Source: Beroe forskalii (Eukaryota; Ctenophora; Nuda; Beroida; Beroidae). Taken from it: a stretch of 64,000 nt of DNA. The stretch spans positions 1 through 64,000 of the forward strand of contig WFMF01000416.1 of assembly GCA_011033025.1 (NCBI GenBank), written 5' to 3'. The notes below the pieces were generated by a model. The model did no database searches and was not told where the DNA came from. It was given only the letters and a program-made list of their open reading frames with translations. The position numbers and the translations under genes were made by a program. Positions 1 through 11,300 of this stretch are shown here, one piece after another. The number at the start of each line of letters is the position of its first letter. Positions within the stretch are counted from its first letter, which is position 1.

Positions 1-512
1 TTTCATTACACCACATCATTTTTGGTGTCTCATTATGACTTGTTTGGATCTACTTAAATCTCAGATGAAGGCATCTCTACTAGGATCCTGTTAAAGACCA
101 TGAATGTTTGATTTGTGTGAAATTTTTATATTTATTCTGTTCATTATCAACATTGAGTTTCATTCACGAAGTCTCATTCATTTGATATCATTAAATGCCC
201 TCACAATTTAAACACCTAGAAACCTGAGGTAAGTATTGGACTGTTGAAGCCTGCACACCACTCATCTTGGTGAGGCTCACTTAGATCTTACTGCTGTCCA
301 GATTGAGTCACATAAAGGGGTCGTGGTGGTGTTCAAACAAGGAGTTGGATAAAAGTCTTGCAGTTTGCTGTCTTGAAGAAAATTTTTCTTTGTGATTTGA
401 ATATTCAATTCATAAAAAATTCATTCGATACTTAGGAACAGTTTGATTTATATCCTTAGTAAAACTACCTTCCTTATTAATAATTGCTAATCATTACTCC
501 TTTTGAGCAAGA
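1..512. other. 5' flank of COPA
   Basis: No coding sequence was recognised. The stretch should hold the COPA promoter and 5' leader, but I see no convincing TATA box or initiator. An A-rich context precedes the start codon at 513. Confidence 0.4.
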
Positions 513-2329
513 ATGCTCGAAAAGTTCCAAACAAAGTCTGCTCGTGTTAAAGGTCAGTTAATTATCCGAATGGACATTGTTTAAACACAGCAGCCAATTT
601 AGCAATTTCTCGGCTTTGGTGCAGCTGAAGGAAACTAATGGTTGACTTGCTTGGTGTGATTGATCATTGTAATGAAATACAGAATTATCAATAATGAATG
701 CTTCACTTGAATCTAAAATCTTTTTTCAGATTACATTAGGAAATGATTATTATGAATTAAAATTGCCTAAACATCCCTCCTTTTAGGTATATCCTTCCAC
801 ACTACCAGACCATGGGTACTCACCTCTCTACACTCTGGAATCATCCAGCTATGGGATTACCGGATGAGAACGCTCATAGAGAAGTTTGATGAGCATGATG
901 GTCCTGTCAGAGGTATCAGTTTTCATGAAGCTCAGCCTTTGTTTGTGTCAGGAGGGGATGATTACAAGATCAAGGTATTGTGGGAACATTTGATGTTAAT
1001 TAAATATACCATTGATTTCTTGGTGCACGGTGCACCATATTATGCTTTTTGACCTTGAAAGCTTGAAGCTCTGTTATTGACTTCATTCCATATAATTTGA
1101 CCTCTACATTTAGGTCAAATTATGACACACTCAAAAGTACATAGTGTCACTATGACGTAGTGATTAATGATGACTTATCAGGTTTGGAATTACAAGCAGA
1201 GAAAATGTCTCTTCACCATGCTAGGACATCTTGACTACATCCGAACAACCTTTTTCCATGAGGAGCATCCCTGGATCATAAGTTGTTCTGATGACCAGAC
1301 CATCCGGATCTGGAACTGGCAGAGCAGATCTTGCATCAGGTACAATGGCCTTGTTGGTCAACATCTGTGTTGTCTCTATAATATTTTCCTCAGCCTAATA
1401 GATGTGTTATATTGACCTTGTATTATTCAAAGCCCCTAAGATTAGACTGGTGATCATTGTTTTTCACTCTCTCACTTCCCTTAAAATCTGCAGTGTACTG
1501 ACGGGACACAACCACTACGTAATGTGTGCCCAGTTCCACCCCAAACAAGACCTCGTGGTCTCAGCAAGTCTTGATCAGACTGTTAGGGTGTGGGATATTG
1601 GAGGTCTCAAGAGGAAGCGAGCCCAGCCCGGATCAGGTATAATAAGTCTGTAAAGGTTTTCCCCAGGTTTTTTTGAATTTCGGTTTTTTAATACTGTCGC
1701 TGAATGGTTTTAAACTTCAGGTCAAATTTTACGAATATTATTTGTCTATGCTTTTCAAACCCTTTTCGTTAATTTCAGCTGATTCCTTCCGGACCCAAAC
1801 GCCAGGACAAATTGACTTGTTTGGACAGAGTGATGCTGTTGTGAAACATGTGTTGGAAGGCCACGACCGGGGTGTGAATTGGGTGCAGTTCCATCCAACC
1901 CAACCACTCATCATCAGTGGTGAGTAGCAAACGACCGGTTACCATTTCTCAATAAATTTCCGGTTACAGTTACGGTTTCGGTATTTTAAAACAACCGGTT
2001 AATCAGGGTATTTCGGTTTGGTTTTCGGTTACCTGGTCGTTTCAAAGTGTTGAGTAGCTAGTACCTGGCCATGGGAACAGGGTTATTGTTCAATCTGTTT
2101 TCAATATGGGAAAACACGAGAAAAAGATAACTTCATATAAAATATTTCCTTGTGTTTGAGACACATTCTCCCCAGGTGCTGATGATAGGCAAGTGAAGCT
2201 GTGGCGGTACAACGAGGCGCGCGCGTGGGAGGTCGACACGTGCAGGGGACACTACAACAACGTCAGCAACGTTATCTTTCATCCCCGCAGCGATGTTATC
2301 GTGTCAAATTCCGAGGACAAGAGCATCAG
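513..2329 (+). CDS. COPA: COPA exons 1-6: N-terminal WD40 propeller
   Basis: Six exons (513-552, 787-974, 1182-1339, 1494-1636, 1779-1919, 2176-2329) encode the first five or so WD40 blades. Recognisable landmarks are [16 protein letters not shown] and GGDDYKIK in exon 2, [12 protein letters not shown] and [11 protein letters not shown] in exon 3, [14 protein letters not shown] and [13 protein letters not shown] in exon 4, [13 protein letters not shown] in exon 5, and [15 protein letters not shown] and SNSEDKSIR in exon 6. Every junction here is GT-AG with matching phase. Intron 5 begins within a dispersed repeat that supplies its donor. This blade set is the cargo-recognition propeller in the known family. 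Confidence 0.95.
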
Positions 2330-5300
2330 GTAAAGACATTATCGTGGTATAAGGGATGGAGTAAGAACCGTTTAATTGTGTCAAGAATGACTGGTGTCAA
2401 TTCCAAATCCCAAATTGACCACCTACTTTTCATGAACGACCCATAATCCCCACCTAGGCTGTGGGACCTGAACAAGAGGAACTGCTAAGTACATTCGGAA
2501 GAAAACTAAAATTGCAGAAGAAAACTAAATTTTTATTTTGAATTTTGTTGCAGGTTAGTTTTCTAGTCGTAGTCGGACTTGAAAAACTAATAAATCTCAG
2601 GAAAACGTACAGCCATGATGACGACGACCTTTTTAGTGAAATTATAACATGTTGAGCTTTTTCACGATGAACTAGTTTATTTTACAAGTATTCCTCATGA
2701 AATCGGCTGTGGGACTGAACAAGAGGAACTCTATAAGACCTCGGGGGAGGACAATCTTCAGATCATAATTATTAATTACACCACTATGACACCATCTCAG
2801 GGCATGACAACGGTATGATAGTGTTCAAAATAAACGCGACATCCAGCCATACTTTGACACCACTATTTGTTATGACACCTCTTCATCAAGGACAGGTTCC
2901 TCCGAAAATACACCTTCGGGAGTGGCAAACTTCCTGACACCACTAGCTGAAACCAGGTTAGACACCATGGGAGGGCACGCCCCCGGTATTTAGTGGCAAA
3001 GATGTGGCGGTCTCCAGCATGGGACCACACGCCAACCAGGTTAGACACAGCGTTTTCTTCATCAAGGACAGGTTCCTCCGAAAATTGGCCCGGGAGTGGC
3101 AACCACCCCCCTACAGCTAAAGGGGGGGTTAGAAAGATGGACTACACCCCCTCCACCCCTTAGGGGGGGGGGTAGGCCAGGCCCCCTAGTTGGCAAAGAT
3201 GTGGCGGTACTGCAGCTAAAACCAGGTTAGACACATGGGACTACACGCCCCCCCCCCCGTTAGAAGGGGGCTGGCCAGACCCCATAGGTGGCAAAGATGT
3301 GGCGGTCCTCCAGCTAAAACCAGGTAAAACCAGGTTGTTGAATGTACAGTAAAAAGGTGAGCAAAAAAATGTCAGGTCCGAAGGGATCGGAAGCCATTGT
3401 ACGGTTCTGGGCCGTCTCAGTGTAATATTTATTACAGGCCCTAAACAGTGATTTCATCATCATAGCTCTAAGTGATAAATCTACAGCAAGTTACTGTCTT
3501 AATGTCCAGTTTGACAGCGAATTCGGCAACATACCGCATAAGAATCAATCAAAGAGAACTCACCAAAAATCGGCGTTAAATTACATAATCACACTCCGAC
3601 AAATTATAATCGCACTCCGACAAATACGAGCCGATATATATTCGTCACTGACTCCTCCCGATATTTAATGCTTCACTAGACCTAGCCATCCAATATATAT
3701 AAATCAATATTCTCCGCTCCGTTAATTTCTCTTAATTTGTAAATATAATAATAGCAGTAGCACTGGAGAGCTTGGTTCTCACTAATTGACGTGACGTTAA
3801 AGGATGTGCTCTGATATATTGTGACCTTGCCGGAAGGTGTCAATGGCCTGCAATTTGTAATAGTTATAATATATCAAGGCAGTAAATTGGCGAATAAAAC
3901 AATTGCAGGGCAGTCGTGAGGAACAGCGACTGTACGCCTAGTGACTGTAACAGCTGGTTATGGGAAGCAGTGGGGCTTAGTTTTGTAGAGAAATCGTAAT
4001 ATCCAGGCTACCGAATGTTATAAGCAGTGGAAGGCTTAGTTTTGTTGAGAAATCATGATATCCAGTACCGACTGGCTTCGGCAGGGTTAAGACATCTTTA
4101 TGTGTACGACGATCCCACTTTACATCATTCTCTGAAATATTATCATAATTCAACTTATAAGATTAATTTAAATGATTAGTGATATACAAAAGCTTTACAT
4201 TGGAAGAAGAGCTCAGAACACAACTTTATCTTAGAATGACACTGTTACGAAAGCAGCTGTCCCTAAAATAATCTATCTGAAACTTAGCAAGACCACTTTT
4301 AAAAGCATCTTCAAAAATTCCAGTGAAACTGATACCATAAAGTTGACAATGATATAGACCTTGACTCCCTGAAAAAAGATGCAATTTGTTTGCAGGAATA
4401 GCAACTATAAACCTAATTCTCGCTACAGGGGGCAGCAAAGTTTTCTAAATCTTATTCTCTTTTTCAGGAGATAGCAACTGTAAACCCAACGCTCTGTCTT
4501 ACAACCCTGCCGAGAACAGTGTTATCGTGTCTACCCACAACAGTAGTAAGAGCGGGAGCGGGACTAGTTACTATGAGGTGTACCCGATACCTGCAGGAAA
4601 TAGCAACGAGATAGCCAGCGGAGAAGGGAATAACAATATGTCGGAAGCGTAAGAGTAGCAAACGACTGGTTACCAATTCTCAATGAATCCGGTTTCGGTC
4701 GGCTGAAAACGCACGGTTAACCGGTATTTCGGTTTCGGTTTGGTTAGCTGGTTGAGCAACGAGATAGCCAGCGGAGAAGGTAATAATATGTCGGGGCAGG
4801 AAACAACCGGTTATCCTAACTGAAACCAAAATATTGGTTTTTAACTGGGCGTTCTTGGCCAATCGAAACCTAAACTGTGACCGAATATTTTGAATTTTTA
4901 ATTAACCGTTGTGGGGAAACGGTCGGTTAACCGAACCGAAACCGAAATACTGGTTAAACGGTGTTTTTAGCTTACCCATAGGTCCATTTGAAATGGTAAC
5001 CGTTTGTTTCCTTGTATGAGTTGGGCTAAATGACGATTTTAAGATTTTATGGGTAAGCGACTACGCCGCTGATATGAGAGATTTAAAGTTTTTATCGAGG
5101 AAGTTACACGAGTTACAGATAACCGAATTTATAAAGTGCAGTAGGTGCTTGTTAGGTGAATAGAAGATTATAAAACTGAAAATATCGTGCTTTTAGCCTT
5201 TTAGCTCAGTTTTAGGGTTTGCAACCGATATTATCGGCGATTATTTTGGACCGATAATGCAAACCCTACTCAATTATCAATTCTGGAAATCCAGGAAATT

Positions 5301-8300
5301 ATTTAGCTCAGTTATCAATACAATAAATCAGTAACTCATGAGCTGCTCCATCAGGGAAGAGATTCAAGGGTGTGACTGGAGTTTGGGTAGCAAGGAACAG
5401 ATACGCTATCCTTGATTCAGCGGGAAAACTCCTCATCAAATCGAGCGCTCATGAGGTAAAAACTATTGAAAATTAAGAGGCTGTTTGACTGAAAATTTGA
5501 TCTTTCGTCTATGTATGAAAACAATTTTCAACACTAGAGAAGTTAGCTCAACAGTATAGCGCCATACTTCTAGGGTCTATTTTCCACCCCTTTGGCATAT
5601 CTGGGTTAATTAGGTATGAAGATGTCTCTAAATTTTCCAGTTTTTCCTGCACTGCCAGATAACATTGTTCAGTTACTGATATTAAACCCCGCGCTCGAAT
5701 AATAGGCGGTTATTATCAACAATTTGGCAGCGTGCACAGTGTAAATGACGTCATAACGACCGCCTATTTAAATTACGAGCACATATCGCAGTTGTTTGCT
5801 CCTGAATCCTGGAAACAATTAATTCATGAATTTGAATTATCAAGTTGTAGATATTGCCACAAGATAAACCATTAGTAATTCAACCACAATAAATATATTG
5901 AAAATCAACTTACAAAGACGTAATAAAATGCTTAACAAATATACAGAATTCCGAAACGCCCCCAAATCGGTGATCAAACTAACTAACCCGAGTACAAAAT
6001 CTTACAGTATCATTAAATAGTTCAAGTGAAAATATCAACGTTGAACAACCCAAATTGATTGATACAATACTTGAAAGCATTACCCAATTTGATCTATCGA
6101 AATTATATTTTACCATTAATTGATTTTGACTGAAGAAGCTTGATAACAGGTTTTCACACCACGGTAACTTGAATGAGTACCAAATCAATACTCCACAAAA
6201 AGCTTTCACAAACTTAATTATTATAAACCCACAAAAAATATATAATTCATCCTGGCGAACGACCTATCAAAATTAATATATTAAATATTGTAATATAACA
6301 CAAATATTGTTATAAACACATCCAAATCAACACGAATAACACGTTCTCGTTGATTCGTCTAAAACAAGTTACAAATACAATTAAATTAGGTATATTTTTT
6401 GCTTGAATAATTTACAGTCAATGTAAACATAAAGCACTGTTATTATATATGAAAGTCTGAAAGACTATTATAGGTAAAGCTTCATATCGTAGCATATATT
6501 TTGATCCTCATTTTGATGTATACTAACATCGAAGTAACATTGTAGTAAGTCAATATATATTAATGTTAATGCCTACATGGTTTTATAAAATCATTGTAAA
6601 AGTTTTAAAAAGAATCAGCTAAAAATCTAGGTAAAAACACGTTTCTTAGTAGGACGTGTAGTACTGCCAAACTTTCTAAGAATTTAAATGTTATTGACTT
6701 CAGATACGTTTACTCCTTACTTAATACTTTTCAGTCCTCGCAGTATTTCACTGTGGATTTCAGGCTTACCGACCATTTGCTCTTGTTAGAAATTAACGAA
6801 CACATATAAAATTAATCGACCCACAAATATAGAAATATTAATCAAAAACTCAAAAACAAAACGTCCACAGCAAACTTAGATTGTTCATCTTTGCTTATAT
6901 AATTTATTTCTACTCCACATTGGTTCAGTTCCCACCAAGAATTTCAACATTTTATTAATCTTCCCATTGCCTATACCAATCGTTTTTAAATTTAGTCTCA
7001 TACTGTTTTTCAGTAAGGTTATTTATACTCATTCCTATTAAATGCATAAAAGATGTATTAAAAAGTATAAAATAAATTCCATTTTGAACTTTTAATCAAT
7101 TCATTAACTATTGCTCTATTGATAATCATCACAGTTCATATACTAGAGCCTTGCCCAGGTAGTTACCCTACAAACAGTAATCATCATGGTAGCCCATGGT
7201 AACCCATGGTTACCATGGTAACCCATGGTTACGATAGTTACCATGGTAACCCATGATACCCTACTATACAACGCGTTATAAAACGCGTTACGGATAACGC
7301 GTTATAAAACCTAGTAACTCACATATCAGAGCTTTCCTTTATGACGTCATCAATTCTCTTTTAATAACTCTGTCTAGATGACGTCATCAGTTCACTTATC
7401 AGAACTCTGTCTATGACATCATCAGTTCACTTATCATAACTCTGTCTAGATGACATCACCAGTTCACTTATCAGAACTCTGTCTAGATTACATCATCACT
7501 TCACTTATCAGAACTCTCCATCTTGATCTCCACATCCCCGCCCTTGCTACTCACCCCGATCGTATTGAGGTTGCTCAGCAAGTTCACCGTATCCAGCATC
7601 GCTCGGTGGCTCTGGTAGATACTCGAAATGTCCGTGGCGGCGGCGGCGCTAGCTGGCGGCGCAGTTTGGTTCGGCGGCGCTGCTGCCACGTTTACCGCCG
7701 CGTTCCTCTGGTCTAAGAGCGCTTTCTGGTACAGCACAGAAAGGTTGTTGATGCTGGTTACAGGAGGTGAGAGCTTGTGGTCGGCAGACTTGGGGGGCGT
7801 GAGGAGGCCTCCGACCATGGGGTTTCCTGAGGTGGAAAACGTTAAAATGGGACTTCCTGGAGAGGAAAACGTCAATCAATAAATCAGTCAATTAATCACT
7901 GATTGATTGACTGATTGCTTTCAATCAATCAAATAATGAATCAGTGAATCAATCAATCAATAAGTCCACGAATCAGTCAATCTATAAGGCAACCAATCAG
8001 TCAGCTAATAAATCCCACCTGAGGTGGAGGCGGAGGAGGAGAAGAGGGGAGGGACTGAGGGGGAGGTGGGTGTGTAGGGGGAGGAGGGAGAGCTGGAGGA
8101 GGAGGGGTCGAACAGGTTCTTTGTGTTCTGGTAGAAGGATGTCAGCGCAGCTTCCTTCACGTGGATTGGCACCTGGAGGAGGGAACGAGATGAGAAGAGA
8201 GAAGAATGGGAAATGAAAGAATTTGATAAGAATAATAAGCCTATTTCGTAAATTGCTTCGAATCAATAAATTAGTACATCGAATACTTTGAAATTCGAAT

Positions 8301-11300
8301 TGATAAAACAAATATTGGCGAACCAGGTTTTTGAGTCACACAGGAACACTACCCTTGAGTTGAGTCACCATGCCATCCATAATAGAGGCTTTGACTAGTG
8401 TTGGAATTCGAATATTATGCATGTACATTGCTGTAAATAATCACTAAATGCTACTGAAGGGTTACCTGTTCCTTCTTGAAGCTCTCCAACAGAGCCTTAT
8501 GGTGTCTGTAGAGGTAGGTGAGATGGTCAGGTGAAGTGGCAGTGAAGGAGCTGTTTGCTGAGGATGTTAGGGTTGAGGAGGAGGAGGAGTTGGAGGAGGT
8601 TGGCTGGCTGCCAGAAGCTGATGAGGAGGGCGGAGGACTGGGGGTTACCGTCTTGAAACTGTTCTGTGGGAGAGGAGATGTTAGTACAGCATATGAATTT
8701 AATAAGGGTAATTGCTGATCAAACACAAGTGGCAAGAAGTAGCGGTCAGTGAAACTAAGAACAATTGAGTAGCGATCAAATCAACTAATAATGTCAATAA
8801 TTTTAGATTTTAAAGCATTGTAATTCTAACATTCTACAAACCTGGGGTAGCATGGTGAGAGATCCGAGTGAGCTGAAGGACTCCGGGTCCACAGTGCAGT
8901 TTGGGGCGGTGTTGGAGAGGGTAGTTACAGAGGTGGAGGGGGTGGAGGAAGTGTCGTTATTCCGGATATCTGGTAGATACGCTGGGGGTTACGGGTCAGA
9001 TCCCCACATCATACGGCGGGGGGTTAGGGGGTCAGAACCCTCATAATATCATGATGAGGGGTTAGGGGTCAGAACGCTCATATTATGAGGGTGGTTAGGG
9101 GTCAGATACCCATATCATACGGCGGGCGGTTAGGGGGTCAGAACCCTCATATTATGATAGGGGGATTAGGGATCAGAAACACATAATATCATAAGGCCAA
9201 GGAGTTTGGGGTCAGAACTCCCATATCATAAGGGGGTTAGGGAGTCAGAACTCCCATGTCATGAGCTCATAACGGGGGTTAGGGGTCAGAACTCCCATAT
9301 CATGAGGGAGTTTAATGGGTCAGAACGTCCATATCTTAAGGGGGGTTGAGAACAAAGAACTCCCAAATCATAAGGAGGGGGTCAGAGGACAGAACTCACC
9401 AGATAGCAGTAGTTTGTTGAGTTGCTTGTGGTCTATCTTGTGAAGGTGTAGGATATGACGGTTCATGTTGCTCCTCCACGCGAATGTGTTGCCGCAGATG
9501 GGGCACGTGTACGGCTTCGATTTACGCATTATCGGAACCTGAAGTTTTGGTTAATTAATTAAGTTTTGACACTGTTGGTTGGGTTGTTTAAGACTATAAT
9601 TGACACGAGTTTGGATTTCTAAAAGCTTTCAAATAGCATGTGCTAATCTTCCTCAGCCTGAAGTTTTGGTTTTACGGCATTATTAATTACACTGCACTCA
9701 AATTATAAGAATACAGAAGATTATCTTAAGATTTTATCTATTAATGTATTAATCTCGGCGCATTTGAGTAGTGCCGGCTTGATCACGAGACGCTCAACTT
9801 TGATTTGACCTGGGCAGGAACTGAAAAACTAAAACACTTTGTACACGGATCGTCCCTCCACATCGCACGAACTTGAAGTTTCAAATCTGTAGGTAATAGG
9901 TATGTGCTTCAGTACTGCATAGGTCATATCAAAGTTTTGGGCAACGCATGCACGTGACCAAGCCGGCACTATTCAAATGCGTCGAGTTTAACAATAATCA
10001 GCTTGGCTAATCGCCATACCTATCTTTGTGAAAAATTTCGCGGTTTCCAATCTCAGGAATGCGATATAGGAAGGAAAACCCGTGACTGTCGGTAAACGAA
10101 AAGAGGAAAAATGTCCTTATTTGCGCACTTTTTTATCACACCTCAATCTCTACGAAGAGGCGTATGATTGGCTCACATATTTGACCGGGTTTCGATTAAT
10201 AGCGCTCATGTCTCTGTCTTAATTAACATAGTCTTTGTAATCTCCCAACCAACCAATCCCCAAAGAGGACTTGACGTTTATCTGTGCCATGTGACATCCC
10301 AGTAAGTAAACATAAAATATATCATATATATCAACAAATCTCCTGCGAATCCTGCGAAAAATCCTGTGCAATTTGTGTTAAACTCACAGATTCCCAGGTT
10401 TATTAGTATATGTTCCCCGTTTTATATAATATCGTATCATAAGATCTCAAGGAACGTTGCACGACCAGGCACAGCACGATTAAGAACAGAGTGTTCGAGC
10501 AACAACTTTTGTGCTCGGAAAAATATACATATATAGAGGTCATCAACTCGTCCACCTTAATCCTGATAATTGACAGGATTATTGACCGCCTAACTTAACT
10601 CCTAATCAAGCTCAATAAGCTTTCGCACGAGTTTGTTTATAAATTGTGGTATTTAGATCTTTGTTGTTAAGCTGTTGCCCTAGTTGGCTCCTCGAAATAT
10701 GGACTTGGAAAAAAATGAATGCGCGAATATTTTTGCCGCGCCTACGGAAAAAGACAAATCTGCGTCATAAATTTGCCACAATAAACCATGATAATAACGT
10801 CACTCGTAATCGACTGTAAAACTCCTGTGATGTCCGGAGGAAAAGAATGAATGCATACAAAAGACCCAGCACATACGGCTCTGCAGTCTACAATAAGGTT
10901 TCAGAACGTGTTTCTGAGCGAAGGAACACCCGGAACCAGAGCTAAGCTAGACCTTGACAAATAAACTATAATATAAAGTTCCAACTGTCTTTGTACGGTT
11001 GGTTAAACGACGCGAAAGAGAAATAGGCGGTTCAACACCATCAACTCACAACGTTACGCTATGATAATGACGTCATCTTAACCGCCTATTTCTACCACGC
11101 GTCGTATAATTGGTATGTCTCAACTGTCTTTGTACGGTTGGTTAATTGGTATGGACCGAGTAATTGCCTTGATCGCGATCAACAGGTCCACTTTTCACAG
11201 GGTTTGACGCACGGACTCAAGAGTGATAAAAGATTGTGTCATTAAATTTTATATGTGAGAAAACACGCGTACGTTTCAAGTGGCCTCCAAGGAGACACGG

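Larger units (their letters stand above)
5456..7500. other. 5' part of the 25-kb COPA intron
   Basis: Mostly AT-rich with no recognised coding sequence. It holds one AGGCGGTT MITE (5690-5784), an X-box-like palindrome cluster (7190-7260) and a 36-bp CRE-bearing tandem repeat (7319-7520). TTTATT at 6951-6956 would be an AATAAA signal for the minus-strand zinc-finger gene. Confidence 0.5.

Noticed and set aside
7628-8216. Plus-strand open frames over the zinc-finger exons
   Set aside because: They overlap minus-strand exons that are supported by phase-consistent splicing across 11 exons.
8985-9400. Telomere-like GGGGTTAG repeats
   Set aside because: Units are about 40-45 bp with only one TTAGGGG each, so this is a minisatellite rather than interstitial telomere.
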